Shown: one piece after another, positions 25,219 to 34,367 of the stretch
Position numbering within the stretch: the stretch's first letter is position 1
How the letters are laid out: every line of letters begins with the position of its first letter
Program-made: the position numbers and the translations under genes
Notes under the pieces: model-generated
Seen by the model: the letters and a program-made list of their open reading frames with translations, nothing else
What the model was told of the DNA's origin: nothing
The model's database searches: none
DNA from: Streptococcus sanguinis
Lineage (GTDB): Bacteria; Bacillota; Bacilli; Lactobacillales; Streptococcaceae
Assembly (NCBI RefSeq): GCF_003943735.1
Contig: NZ_RJMV01000006.1
Location: forward strand, 11,643 to 75,642
Reading direction: 5' to 3'
DNA: 64,000 bases

Positions 25219-25557
25219 ATGTCTTTCCCCACATCATCGGCTTTGATTGAGTTTCTCATCTTAGCCATCCTTGAAAAAGACGATTCCTACGGTTATGAAA
25301 TCAGCCAGACAATCAAGCTGATTGCCAATATCAAAGAATCAACACTTTACCCCATTCTGAAGAAGCTGGAGCAAAATGACTGCCTCACGACTTATTCGCA
25401 GGAGTACCAAGGACGAAAACGAAAATACTATTCACTCACTGCCTACGGGCACGAACATCTACTCACTCTAAAAGAAGAGTGGCAAACTTATACCATGACC
25501 ATCAGCGGTATCATAGAAGGGAGCATCCGTCATGACAAGAACCGAGTATCTAGCTGA
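25219..25557 (+). CDS. PadR-family transcriptional regulator
   Basis: 112 aa winged helix: LIEFLILAILEKDDSYGYEISQTI, STLYPILKKLEQNDCLTTY, GRKRKYYSLTAYGHEHL, the typical PadR DNA-binding core with a short C-terminal dimerisation helix. RBS AAGGAGGTGG. Its end overlaps the DUF1700 gene by 26 bases, indicating coupled translation. Such PadR-DUF1700-DUF4097 modules usually autoregulate and respond to envelope stress. Confidence 0.93.
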   Translation: MSFPTSSALIEFLILAILEKDDSYGYEISQTIKLIANIKESTLYPILKKLEQNDCLTTYSQEYQGRKRKYYSLTAYGHEHLLTLKEEWQTYTMTISGIIEGSIRHDKNRVSS

Positions 25558-26131
25558 GCTAGAAAAATATCTAAAAAAACTGCCACGCAAGGACTATGAA
25601 GAAACTATGGATTACTTCACTGAGTACTTCGACGAGGTAGGCCCAGAGGGCGAGGCAGCCGCTATTGCTGATTTAGGCAGCCCTAAGGAAGCGGCCCACG
25701 AGATTATGTTGAATCTTTTGGACAAAAAAGTCGAGGAAGATAATCAAGACAGCAGTTCCTCAAAAAACACTAAGAACATCGTCCAGATTGCTATCCTATC
25801 CATTTTGGCAGCACCCTTGGCTATTCCGCTCTTTATAGTAGCAGCTCTTTTGACTTTCGTTTTCTTCCTCTTAGTCTTTATCTTTGCTCTCGTCATGGCT
25901 ATAGGTGCCTTTGCCTTCTTTATTTTTGGAATCAGCCTGATCTGGGACACTTTGACAGTGGGACTGACGACATCGATCCCGGCCTTCCTGTTCACTCTGG
26001 GGCTCAGTGTTCTAGCTCTGGGACTGTCCGGCATCTTCTACGCAGGCATTTCTCCTGTTACTCAGTTTGGCAAGGCTGGCTTTGTCAAACTAGCTCAACT
26101 TTTCGCAAAGAAAGGAGCACGTCATGGCTAA
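25532..26131 (+). CDS. DUF1700-family membrane protein
   Basis: 199 aa. An N-terminal helical domain (MTRTEYLAELEKYLKKLPRKDYEETMDYFTEYFDE...GSPKEAAHEIM) characteristic of DUF1700/HAAS is followed by several hydrophobic segments (about 85-185). Overlaps PadR upstream and DUF4097 downstream (8 bases). Biochemical role unknown; commonly paired with PadR regulators. Confidence 0.88.
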   Translation: MTRTEYLAELEKYLKKLPRKDYEETMDYFTEYFDEVGPEGEAAAIADLGSPKEAAHEIMLNLLDKKVEEDNQDSSSSKNTKNIVQIAILSILAAPLAIPLFIVAALLTFVFFLLVFIFALVMAIGAFAFFIFGISLIWDTLTVGLTTSIPAFLFTLGLSVLALGLSGIFYAGISPVTQFGKAGFVKLAQLFAKKGARHG

Positions 26132-27191
26132 CATCAAATTGAAAAAACCTCTTTTATCCGCAGCTATTTTAGCCTGCCTCTTTGGTGGAGCCCTGACAAC
26201 GATTGGCTCCATTACAGGCGGTGTCAATGACTTGGTCAATTCTGCCAAAAGCAAGGTAAAACTAACGAAAAAAGAAGAAAGTTTCTCTGATCTTTCTTCC
26301 CTAAATATTAATTTAGCAGCTAGAAACCTCGTCATCAGCGAATCTCCTGATGACAAGGCTCACTTGACCTATTACCAAAGCGACGGCAACTATCAGATTG
26401 ACGGCAGCACACTTGGAAAAATAACAACAAGTTCTGAAAATGGAAACTTAAACATCAAGGAAGATGGTGCAGGCTCCTTCAACATAAGCTCTGGCATCTT
26501 CTCCTTCCACATAAGCACTGGCATCCGCTCCTTACTCAGCTTATTTGACCAAGAATCTCAGGGGAAGCGTACTGTGCAGCTTTCCCTGCCCAAGGGGACC
26601 AAGCTTGAGACATTCAGCGGCAGTTCGTCATTAGGAGATGTTACGCTGTCCAATCTATCAGCCAAAAATGCTGACTTCTCTCTATCTCAGGGCTCGTTGA
26701 CTGTGAATGATGGCCAATTCGCATCTGGTAAATTTAAGAACTCTCTGGGAGAGATTACCATCAATAACAGTCAGATTAGCTCTGGAAAAATCATTGATTC
26801 TTCGGGTACCATCACTCTGAGCAACAGCCAGTTCGCATCTGGCGAAATATCAAACTCTCTGGGAGAGGTCAATCTAAACTCGAGCAAAATCTCCGACAGC
26901 ACTCTGAAAATCTCAAGCGGCTCACTGAACTCTGAACAGTTGGAATTAGCTGGTACAATCTCTATCACTAACCAACTGGGCGATATTAATCTGCATCTGG
27001 TTTCTGGCAGTTTGTCGCAGCTATCCTTTGATCTGAAAACGGATCTAGGTGAAATTGACATCCCTAGTAGTATAAGTGTAGAGCACTCCAAAGGCCATGA
27101 ACTTGGCGGCTCTGCCATCCGTAAAGTCGAAAATCCGACAACTACACTTACTGCCAGCGTCGAAAGCGGTAGCATTAAGCTCAGCGAATAA
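26124..27191 (+). CDS. DUF4097-family beta-helix protein
   Basis: 355 aa. One N-terminal membrane segment or signal (LSAAILACLFGGALTTIGSI), then a repeated beta-strand domain of the DUF4097 (putative adhesin/bactofilin-like) type. Units of about 21 residues, each with an SGxI-type start and an NS(L/S)GE or NSQ turn, run from about 170 to 290; two 63-base copies (from about 26720 and 26830) are also similar in DNA. Last gene of the PadR operon; a terminator follows. Probably an extracytoplasmic sensor or scaffold; function not known. Confidence 0.85.
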   Translation: MANIKLKKPLLSAAILACLFGGALTTIGSITGGVNDLVNSAKSKVKLTKKEESFSDLSSLNINLAARNLVISESPDDKAHLTYYQSDGNYQIDGSTLGKITTSSENGNLNIKEDGAGSFNISSGIFSFHISTGIRSLLSLFDQESQGKRTVQLSLPKGTKLETFSGSSSLGDVTLSNLSAKNADFSLSQGSLTVNDGQFASGKFKNSLGEITINNSQISSGKIIDSSGTITLSNSQFASGEISNSLGEVNLNSSKISDSTLKISSGSLNSEQLELAGTISITNQLGDINLHLVSGSLSQLSFDLKTDLGEIDIPSSISVEHSKGHELGGSAIRKVENPTTTLTASVESGSIKLSE

Positions 27192-27217
27192 ATCATAGAA
27201 AAGAATATATACAATCA

Positions 27218-27244
27218 GGGAGTCTTCAGCGGCTCCCTTTTTTT
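27218..27244 (+). terminator. Terminator of the PadR operon
   Basis: GGGAG / CTCCC stem with a 10-base loop and a seven-T run. Confidence 0.85.
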
Positions 27245-27336
27245 GATAAAAATTCCCGCACTGACCTAAGTTTGCTTTACAGGTCTTGGCCTTTGTGCTA
27301 TGATATTCTATAAAAATTTATCCCAAGGAGGTTCCT

Positions 27337-28290
27337 ATGAAAAAACTCGCACCTGGTATGCACATTCGGGTCGTCAGCCCTTCGGCATCAATCGAACACA
27401 TCGGTGGCTTTGAGGCCAATCTAGCCGCCAAGGAGCGCTTGGAAAAGCTGGGTTTTATCGTGTCTTTTTCGGAGCATTATCTGGAAAATGATATTCTAGA
27501 CTCTGCCTCCATCGAAAGCAGGGTGGCAGACATTCATGCTGCCTTTTCGGATGACTCCGTTGATGCTATTCTGGCCACCATCGGCGGTTTCAACTGCAAT
27601 GAGCTCCTGCCCTATCTGGACTTTGAATTGATTGCTAGAAATCCTAAGATTTTCTGCGGCTACTCAGACACAACAGCCTTGCTCAACGCTATCTATAGCA
27701 AGACCGGCATGAAAACCTACATGGGACCGTCCTACTCCAGCTTTAAAATGGATGCCCTGCAGGACTATCAGACCGAGAGCTGGCTCAAGGCCGTCAGCCA
27801 GACTTCTTATGAATTGACTCCTAGTGAAAAATGGGGCGACAATGCTTGGTATCTGCCTGATGCCCCACTGACCTTCCATGAGACGGAGTGGAAAGTTTAT
27901 CACCATGGGCAAGCCCAAGCCACTGCTATCAGCGGCAATCTCTCCACCTTCTCACTCCTGCGTGGAACACCCTATGCCCCGACAGATGAAAACTATGTCC
28001 TCTTTGTTGAAGAGGCGGAGGAAGATGATTATGTGGAGTTTGACCGCAATCTAGCTGCCCTGCTTCAGGCCTATCCCAACCCGCAGGCCCTTCTCATCGG
28101 CCGCTTTCCAAAAGAATGTCAGATGACAGAGGAGCTGCTCCTCTATATCTTGGACAAACATCCTATTCTAAAGACAATTCCTGTCCTCTATGACTTGGAC
28201 TTTGCTCATACTCAGCCACTCTTTACCATTACCATCGGTGCTCAAGTGACCGTGGATACGGAAAAATTATCTATCAGAATTGATGAATAG
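27337..28290 (+). CDS. LD-carboxypeptidase (MccF-like, peptidase family S66)
   Basis: 317 aa. Family S66 triad visible: Ser in FCGYSDTTALLNAI (about 110), Glu in VLFVEEAEEDDYVEFDRNL, His in DLDFAHTQPLFTITIG near the C-terminus. These enzymes cut the LD bond of muropeptides or inactivate microcin-C-like compounds; no signal peptide, so cytosolic. AAGGAGG RBS. Stands alone, followed by a terminator. Confidence 0.92.
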   Translation: MKKLAPGMHIRVVSPSASIEHIGGFEANLAAKERLEKLGFIVSFSEHYLENDILDSASIESRVADIHAAFSDDSVDAILATIGGFNCNELLPYLDFELIARNPKIFCGYSDTTALLNAIYSKTGMKTYMGPSYSSFKMDALQDYQTESWLKAVSQTSYELTPSEKWGDNAWYLPDAPLTFHETEWKVYHHGQAQATAISGNLSTFSLLRGTPYAPTDENYVLFVEEAEEDDYVEFDRNLAALLQAYPNPQALLIGRFPKECQMTEELLLYILDKHPILKTIPVLYDLDFAHTQPLFTITIGAQVTVDTEKLSIRIDE

Positions 28291-28295
28291 CAAGA

Positions 28296-28333
28296 AATCC
28301 TCATTCCAGCTGGAATGAGGATTCTTCTTTTTC
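28296..28333 (+). terminator. Terminator of the LD-carboxypeptidase gene
   Basis: Perfect 12-bp stem AATCCTCATTCC / GGAATGAGGATT with a 4-base loop, then CTTCTTTTT. Confidence 0.92.
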
Positions 28334-28369
28334 ATTAGGCACTATTTCATTGTTATCTTGCTGGCTTTC

Positions 28370-29629
28370 TTATCGTCCACCAAAACCGCCTTGGCCGCCC
28401 GGGGCACCGCCGCCACCGGGTCCACCAGCGCCAGGTCCGTCTGCTGTAATTTCTGTTCGGCTCTCACCATTGACCATGATGGTGCCGCCAGTGTAGGTAG
28501 CCGTTCCATCAAAGTCAAAGGCAGATACCGTAGAAGTAATATCTAAGTTTCCTCCTGACATAATGACATCGCCGTTGGAATCGATAGCATCGGTATCGCC
28601 TTCACCGACCTCGACCTTGATATCGCCACCGGTAATCTTGATAAAGATATCAGCGCCAGTTACGTCACTAGCGGCATTGATACCATCATCTGTCGCATAA
28701 AGGTCCAGCTTACCGCCGTTAATGGTGACATTCGTTCCCTCCAGAGCTTCTACACTCTTGGAAACTGTAATCGTCCCACCATCAATCAAAGCAATATTGC
28801 TAGCGTGTAGACCATCATCACCAGCATTAATCGTGATGGTGCCTGATTGGATATAGAGATTCCCCAGAGAAGTGTCTTCATCATTGTCTGCATGGATGGC
28901 ATCTTCTGTCGCTGTGATATCGATAGTAGCGTCCTTGATATTAATGGCTGAAGCTGCAGACAGACCATTCTTAGCTGCCTTGAGCGTATAAGTGCCACCT
29001 GTCACCCGCAAGGTCTGCTCAGACTTAATCGCTGTTTCATACTTGCCGTCAACTGTCAGACTTCCAGAGCCATTGAGAGTCAGGTCAGAGTTACTATAGA
29101 TAGCTGCATCTGCATCCGTATTACTGTGATTAGATGAGTCTGAGATGGTGTTTTGGCTGCCGTCAGCCAAAGTCAGGCTTGTTTTACCCGCATTTTCTAC
29201 CAGAATAGCTGCGTCTGTCCCGCTCATGGTTACGCCATTTAGGACAATTTGAACCTTGTCGCTATCACCTGCTTTGACAACAATCTGCACATTTTCACTC
29301 GTTCCGGAAACGACATAAGTTCCAGCCTTTGAGATTGTCACAGTCGAGCCGGAGACACTAGCCCCGTCACCAGAGGCCTTAGCACTAGAGCCACTCAGGC
29401 TGATGGTTGTCGCCTTAGACTCATCATAAGAAGCGTCTGAGTCCTCTGAGGCAAAGTAATCAGAAGTATTGGTCTTGGTCTGACTGGTGTTGGTAGCATT
29501 AGCAGTCTGAGTGCTGCTTGAAGCTGTAGAGCTGCTGGCATTTGAGCTGCATGCTCCCAGTACTGCTGTCATCAAGACCAGTGGAATCATCAATTTAATT
29601 TTTTTAAGGGTTGATTTTGATTGTTTCAT
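28370..29629 (-). CDS. Carbohydrate-binding-domain (Cthe_2159-type) lipoprotein
   Basis: 419 aa from ATG MKQSKSTLKKIK; the frame extends 21 codons upstream, but those overlap the VTC gene and GGAAAAG precedes this ATG. Lipobox LGAC, a Ser/Thr/Asn linker, then a long repetitive beta-helix (DGVTMSGTDAAILVENAGKT, TDDGINAASDV, GEGDTDAIDSNGD) resembling the Cthe_2159 acid-sugar-binding fold, and a Gly-rich tail (GGPGGGGAPGGQGGFGGR). Cell-surface. Pairs with the VTC gene, as in many Firmicutes. Confidence 0.85.
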   Translation of the reverse strand: MKQSKSTLKKIKLMIPLVLMTAVLGACSSNASSSTASSSTQTANATNTSQTKTNTSDYFASEDSDASYDESKATTISLSGSSAKASGDGASVSGSTVTISKAGTYVVSGTSENVQIVVKAGDSDKVQIVLNGVTMSGTDAAILVENAGKTSLTLADGSQNTISDSSNHSNTDADAAIYSNSDLTLNGSGSLTVDGKYETAIKSEQTLRVTGGTYTLKAAKNGLSAASAINIKDATIDITATEDAIHADNDEDTSLGNLYIQSGTITINAGDDGLHASNIALIDGGTITVSKSVEALEGTNVTINGGKLDLYATDDGINAASDVTGADIFIKITGGDIKVEVGEGDTDAIDSNGDVIMSGGNLDITSTVSAFDFDGTATYTGGTIMVNGESRTEITADGPGAGGPGGGGAPGGQGGFGGR

Positions 29630-29648
29630 TTTTCTTTTCCTATCTATC

Positions 29649-30362
29649 TTATTTACTGCTGATACAGTTTGCCCTTTTATAGGCAAAGCCATATTTGGAG
29701 AAAGAGCTTGGAGACAGTTGGTAGCGATCCATGATCTCGCTCAGCCATAGCGGGCAGGTTTCTGGAATCTTAACTTCCATAATGACATGATTGGCTGGCA
29801 GGAGATGATCTCCATGGCGACCGGCTAAGAGACTCAGATCATAAGGACGGTAGGTCAGGTCGTGATCAAAGGTAATCCGAATCCGCTCATCCTCAATCCC
29901 CTTCATCGAATAACGATTGTAGCCGATATACATCATGGGCTGAATGTTGCCAAAATGCTGGGTCAACCAGACCATTTCCTTATCTATCTGAAGGTCAGTT
30001 AGCTGACTATAATCACCATCCAGATAGGCTTCCGCTGTCAGCAAATCTGCTGCAAGCCGGCGTTTGGTGACCAGACCTTCTGTCTTTTTCTTGATTTCCA
30101 AAAAGACTTGACTATCTTCGGTCGGATGCTCTTGATAAGTCCGCAAGCGCACCTTCTCGTCAAAGCAAGGATTTTCCAAGGACTCACGAATGAGCTGATA
30201 AAACGGCGTATCGTAGTAGAGATTGTTAATAGTCGAATAAGCTCGCTCATCCTCCACCAGATAGCCTTCAAACTCTAGCAATAGATCCAGCAAAGTTTCC
30301 TTGGAAATGATGTATTTGGTTTCAAAGCGCTGAAAATGATGTTTAAAAAATTTTTCTGCCAT
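29649..30362 (-). CDS. VTC-domain polyphosphate polymerase-like protein
   Basis: 237 aa. VTC/CYTH tunnel-fold motifs: FQRFETKYIIS, INNLYYDTP, DEKVRLRTYQE, VFLEIKKKTEG, MYIGYNRYSMKGIEDERIRITFD, VIMEVKIPE. In yeast Vtc4 this fold makes polyphosphate; in bacteria it often sits with CotH, DUF4956 and carbohydrate-binding proteins, none of the first two seen here. 19 bases upstream of the lipoprotein gene. Enzymatic activity is inferred only from the fold. Confidence 0.88.
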   Translation of the reverse strand: MAEKFFKHHFQRFETKYIISKETLLDLLLEFEGYLVEDERAYSTINNLYYDTPFYQLIRESLENPCFDEKVRLRTYQEHPTEDSQVFLEIKKKTEGLVTKRRLAADLLTAEAYLDGDYSQLTDLQIDKEMVWLTQHFGNIQPMMYIGYNRYSMKGIEDERIRITFDHDLTYRPYDLSLLAGRHGDHLLPANHVIMEVKIPETCPLWLSEIMDRYQLSPSSFSKYGFAYKRANCISSK

Positions 30363-30429
30363 GGGCTTCTCACCTCTCTATCTTTCTTGAATGTAATGCA
30401 ATTTTAAAGATGAAAACTTAAAAGAAAGA

Positions 30430-30466
30430 TAAAGAAAACAAAACATCTCCCTTTTCAGGAGATGTT
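30430..30466 (-). terminator. Terminator of the YhgE/Pip gene
   Basis: Minus strand AACATCTCC / GGAGATGTT, 7-base loop, then TTTGTTTTCTTT. Confidence 0.85.
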
Positions 30467-30540
30467 GATGAGAGAAAAAATAAACGAATTACAGATAGAC
30501 TTTTCATCTACATTTTTACACATTCATAAAAGTACGAACC

Positions 30541-32964
30541 CTAAGCTAGCTGTTTTTTATCTGTTCGATAGACCAGAGTGCCAAGTGCCATGAAAAGAAC
30601 TAAAACAAAAGCAAGGAAGAGCACTTGACTACCAATTTGGCCGTTCATAGAAATCGTTTGGCGTAAGCCCGATACAGAATAGCTCATTGGCAGCCAAGGG
30701 TTGATAACTTGGAAAATCTTACTAGTCAGCTCCAATGGATAAGTTCCTGCACTAGAAGCCAGCTGTAAAAGCAAAAGAATCAGAGAAGCAAAGGCGCCGA
30801 GCTTGCTATCCCAAGTAACCAAAGCCGTCACAAGAGCCATAAAGGTCATGCTGGCTAGGACAATCAAACCAAGAGTTGCCCACTCATGGTTAGCAGATAG
30901 ACCTATCAAGTGCACAGCACCATAGACCAAAACACCAGCCACGACAGAAATGACTCCATTTACCTCTATACGGGCCTTCAGCCAGTCTCGTCTCGTCTTA
31001 GGTTCTTGACCTGATGGAAGTGTGCTAAAGATGATATTAGTTGAAATAGCTGCCACAAATAAAGCTACTGAAATCATATAAGGCGCCATCCCAATGCCGT
31101 TTTTTTCTACCTTATTCTCATCTGTCTTGCTCAGTGTCAGAGGATCTGCCAGAGTTTTTGCATTGTCTTCCTTAGTAGAAACAGTCGACAATTTATCGCC
31201 TGCATCTGAGAGGCCATTGGACAAATCGCTCGTTCCCACAGTAAGTTTAGAGAGATTATCTGTTAAAGCACTGCTGCCATCAGCCAGCTTTTCTGTACCG
31301 CTCGCTAATTGATTGGTTCCATCTGCTAATTTCCCGAAACTAGAGGTCAATTCTGGAGATTTGTCTGTTAATTGGGCTGCCCCGTTTGCTAATTTTGTTG
31401 TATTTGCTAGCAAATCAGGATTCTTACTTGCCAAAGCTGATGTCCCCTCAGATAGCTGACCGACTGCATTGGTATAACTTGTCACCCCTTGTTCCAATTG
31501 TGTCGCGCCAGTCGTTAGTTTCTCATTTAGGGTGTCTACACCTGCGACTAGTTGATTGGCTCCTCCGCTTGCTGAACCGAGGCCAGTACTCACCGTTGAT
31601 AAGCCATTATAAAGGCCATTAATCATGTTAGCTGCCTGTGGCAGAACTTGATTTGATGCACCTTCTAACTGACTAAGTTTTGTTTGACTAGCGCCTTTTA
31701 TCGTTTCAAGAGAAGCCCTCATCGTATCGATTTCTGATAAAATCGTCTGAGCAGATTGATCACTTCCCGCTTGACTAGCACCAACTGCTGCATCAATCTC
31801 AGCCTTAGCCTCACTAGAAAGCCCTTGATAAGCGCTCGTAGCTTGAACACTTGCCAAAGCTGCGGCCTTGGCATCTTGATTATTATTGATAATGGCTTGA
31901 GCGGATGCTGCTATGCTAGTCAGTGAAGCCTCAATGCTGTCTGTCGAAACAGCTGAGTCACTTGCTGCAGCTTGAATACTAGCATTCAACTGTGTCAAAC
32001 CATTTGCTAAATCACTCACATTTTGCTGGTTGTTAGCTAAGGTGGTATCTACCGATGACTTTAATGTAGCCAAGCCCGTATTCAGATTCGTTACACCTGT
32101 TGATAAGGCCTGAACTCCATCTCCTGACTGAGTAAGCTGTTGGACTCCACCCAATAAGTCTGCTGATCGACCCGACAGCTGATTTGCACCTGCGGCCACG
32201 GTACTTACACCATTAGCATAAGTGTTTATCCCATTTGACAAACTACCCAGTCCAGACGATACTTGTGCAACACTCCCAGTATAAGTCTGTAGTCCTGTGT
32301 TAAATTGAGCTGCACCGGATGATAATTTGCTCGTAGCTTGATTCAAAGTTCTTAAATTATTTGCAATTGTCTGACTGCCTGAGCCTAGTTGTTGGCTGCC
32401 AGATGCTAATTGCTGAGCACCATCAGATGCCTTAACCAAGCCAGTTTTTAGATCTCCCATATTCTTAAATATGGCGCTTGTATAAGTATCCGTCACATTT
32501 TGCGCCACCGTCTGCTTCAAAGAAGCCATGGCTGAATCACTCATCTTACCAGCAATAAAACTGTGGCCGCTAGACGTTTGATAGTCAATCTTCATTTGCT
32601 GAGGATTATCAGTCAAAATACTGGCTGCACGTTCAGATAAATCACTTGGAAGCGTCACAACCATGTAGTAATCACCCTTTTCCAGACCATTTTGAGCATC
32701 TTCTTTACTGACGAAGTGAAAATCCAGATTTTTATTTTCCTTGAGGCTGGAAACAACATCCTCGCCTATAGACAAGGTCTTACCACTAGCAGTTACAGCT
32801 TTATCCTGATTGACGACCGCCACTGGCAAGTCTGAAACCTTTCCATATGGATCCCACATGGAGCTTAAGAAAATAACGTTATACAAGGCTGGAATCATAG
32901 AGACTCCTAACATCACAATGATAAAAGCCGGCTTTTTTAAAATAGCTTTCCATTCTCTTAACAT
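30541..32964 (-). CDS. YhgE/Pip-family membrane protein
   Basis: 807 aa. N-terminal membrane span (about 13-33) and the YhgE signature IPALYNVIFLSSMWDPYGKVSDLPVAVVNQDK, a large extracytoplasmic region (about 40-620) of heptad-like repeats rich in QLxxGxxxL and LxxGxxxL, then five C-terminal spans of the ABC-2 type. Related proteins include phage infection protein Pip and type VII secretion-associated EsaA; substrate unknown. AGGAGG RBS. Divergent from a TetR regulator, with two operator-like dyads flanking its promoter. Confidence 0.9.
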   Translation of the reverse strand: MLREWKAILKKPAFIIVMLGVSMIPALYNVIFLSSMWDPYGKVSDLPVAVVNQDKAVTASGKTLSIGEDVVSSLKENKNLDFHFVSKEDAQNGLEKGDYYMVVTLPSDLSERAASILTDNPQQMKIDYQTSSGHSFIAGKMSDSAMASLKQTVAQNVTDTYTSAIFKNMGDLKTGLVKASDGAQQLASGSQQLGSGSQTIANNLRTLNQATSKLSSGAAQFNTGLQTYTGSVAQVSSGLGSLSNGINTYANGVSTVAAGANQLSGRSADLLGGVQQLTQSGDGVQALSTGVTNLNTGLATLKSSVDTTLANNQQNVSDLANGLTQLNASIQAAASDSAVSTDSIEASLTSIAASAQAIINNNQDAKAAALASVQATSAYQGLSSEAKAEIDAAVGASQAGSDQSAQTILSEIDTMRASLETIKGASQTKLSQLEGASNQVLPQAANMINGLYNGLSTVSTGLGSASGGANQLVAGVDTLNEKLTTGATQLEQGVTSYTNAVGQLSEGTSALASKNPDLLANTTKLANGAAQLTDKSPELTSSFGKLADGTNQLASGTEKLADGSSALTDNLSKLTVGTSDLSNGLSDAGDKLSTVSTKEDNAKTLADPLTLSKTDENKVEKNGIGMAPYMISVALFVAAISTNIIFSTLPSGQEPKTRRDWLKARIEVNGVISVVAGVLVYGAVHLIGLSANHEWATLGLIVLASMTFMALVTALVTWDSKLGAFASLILLLLQLASSAGTYPLELTSKIFQVINPWLPMSYSVSGLRQTISMNGQIGSQVLFLAFVLVLFMALGTLVYRTDKKQLA

Positions 32965-32982
32965 ATCTACCTCCTAAAATTA

Positions 32983-32994
32983 TACACAGTGTCC
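32983..32994. promoter_or_regulatory. TetR operator candidate next to the YhgE start
   Basis: TACACAGTGTCC, an imperfect copy of the GGACACnGTGTCC dyad at 33058-33070, placed between the -10 and the RBS of the YhgE gene. Confidence 0.55.
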
Positions 32995-33011
32995 AAATTT
33001 CAATAAAATTG

Positions 33012-33039
33012 ATTATACACCAATCGAAGATTATTACAA
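33012..33039 (-). promoter_or_regulatory. Promoter of the YhgE gene
   Basis: Minus strand TTGTAA (33034-33039), 16 bases, TATAAT (33012-33017). It is flanked on both sides by GACAC/GTGTC dyads. Confidence 0.65.
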
Positions 33040-33057
33040 GTTTATTCTTTAAAAATT

Positions 33058-33070
33058 GGACACCGTGTCT
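33058..33070. promoter_or_regulatory. TetR operator candidate upstream of the YhgE promoter
   Basis: GGACACCGTGTCT contains the perfect dyad GACAC-C-GTGTC. With the copy at 32983-32994 it brackets the YhgE promoter, 64 bases centre to centre in opposite orientation. Confidence 0.6.
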
Positions 33071-33196
33071 AATTTTGTTTAAAAAGATTGTAGGGAAGCG
33101 GAATAAGTTCGCCCTACTGTCTTTAATCTCTGAACAATCTGTAAATAAAAAGTTTTTTCCCATAGGTAGGTACACAGAAAATCAGCATTATATTAG

Positions 33197-33598
33197 AAAG
33201 ATAAGATTTATGCGACTGGCGATGCCAAGGTTTATTACCAATCCTATGAATCTGGCGGTTTTGAAGCTCAAATTCCTGAATTTAAAGGATATACCCAAGA
33301 AAAAGTTAAAAGTATTCTCGGCGAACCAGAAAAAATAAGCACCGATCTCGCTTCTGAATATGAAGCCTTCCAAAACAAAGAATTAGAAAATCTTAAAAGA
33401 CTGGTTCAGGAGCAAAAAATAAGTACCGAACAAGCGCGTGCTTTCTTAGCGGGTGTAGTTGACATTGCTCAAGCATCAAGATTACAAAATACCTACACAA
33501 TTTACTCTTATAAAAATGAACAAATTTCTATTATCTTCTCACAGGAAGGCGAGCTACTTTACGTAACTCCTGACCCTGATTACCTCTACTTCAAATAA
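33197..33598 (+). pseudogene. N-terminally truncated remnant of a secreted/lipoprotein-type gene
   Basis: An open stretch of 133 codons without any start codon or upstream signal peptide, preceded in frame by TAG (33194-33196). The reading IYATGDAKVYYQSYESGGFEA, then YTQEKVKSILGEPEKIS, ending DPDYLYFK, looks like normal coding sequence and ends at TAA before a good terminator. The VKSILGEPEKIS segment resembles beta-lactamase-inhibitor/DUF4947-type streptococcal lipoproteins, but this is a weak resemblance. The 5' part (signal peptide, N-terminus) appears to have been lost. Confidence 0.7.
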
Positions 33599-33609
33599 TG
33601 TTCATAACA

Positions 33610-33650
33610 AAAGCCGAGACTTTACTTTAAGCCTCGGCTTTATTATTTTA
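33610..33650 (+). terminator. Terminator after the decayed gene
   Basis: AAAGCCGAG / CTCGGCTTT stem with a 14-base loop, then a T-rich run. Confidence 0.85.
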
Positions 33651-33830
33651 CCAGTCGACTAAGCCTAATCAGATAAAATTTTGACTATCTATGCTTAATT
33701 CCGGAATTTAACTCTTTTCCACTGGAAAAACATTTGATATAATAGTACACGGAGAAAAAGAAAAAGTAGTTTGCTATGATGGCTATTCGCTTGAAGAGCA
33801 GACTGAGGCTTAGCCTCAAAGGGAGATTTT

Positions 33831-34361
33831 ATGTTAGAAAGCAATAAACGCCGAAAAACCAAGGCTATTATTGAAAGAGCCATGGTTTCACTACTGCATA
33901 AGCAGTCCTTCGACCATATCACTACTGTCCAGCTAGCTCAAGCTGCTGGCATCAGCCGTAGTAGTTTTTATACTCACTACAAGGACAAGTACGATATGAT
34001 TGAACGTTATCAGCAAAACCTCTTTCATCAGTTGGGATATATTTTTGAGAATAATCAAGAAGATGTTCAAACTGCGATTACAGAGGTCTTTCAGTTCCTC
34101 CAGCTAGAGCCACTCTTGGCTGCTCTTTTGACAGAAAACGGCACGAAAGAGATCCAAAATTTCCTGCGCCATAAGCTGCAGGTGATGCTGGCGGATAGTC
34201 TGCAGGACCGTTTTAGTAGACGTGTTTACAATAATTTTGAAAAAGAATACAGCAGAGTCTTTCTCGCCAATGCCTTCTTTGGTGTCTGCCAAATGTGGAT
34301 TGCTAGAGGAAAGAAAGAAAGTCCTGAACAAATAGCAGAATTTCTTTTGAAAATGCTGTAA
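33831..34361 (+). CDS. TetR/AcrR-family regulator, partner of YhgE
   Basis: 176 aa. HTH at about 22-52 (HITTVQLAQAAGISRSSFYTHYKDKYDMI), then a TetR_C-like helical domain ending MWIARGKKESPEQIAEFLLKML, common in regulators next to YhgE/Pip or efflux genes. A TATAAT lies at 33738-33743. Likely represses the divergent YhgE gene through the GACAC/GTGTC dyads; ligand unknown. Strong terminator after it. Confidence 0.9.
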   Translation: MLESNKRRKTKAIIERAMVSLLHKQSFDHITTVQLAQAAGISRSSFYTHYKDKYDMIERYQQNLFHQLGYIFENNQEDVQTAITEVFQFLQLEPLLAALLTENGTKEIQNFLRHKLQVMLADSLQDRFSRRVYNNFEKEYSRVFLANAFFGVCQMWIARGKKESPEQIAEFLLKML

Positions 34362-34367
34362 GAAGTT

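Noticed and set aside
30541..32964. Repeats in yhgE as a possible CRISPR or tandem array
   Set aside because: They are diverged protein-level heptad repeats of a coiled region, not DNA repeats with spacers.
33009..33338. 109-codon plus-strand frame upstream of the decayed gene
   Set aside because: Composition does not look like protein, it covers operator and promoter DNA, and it runs out of frame across the coding remnant.
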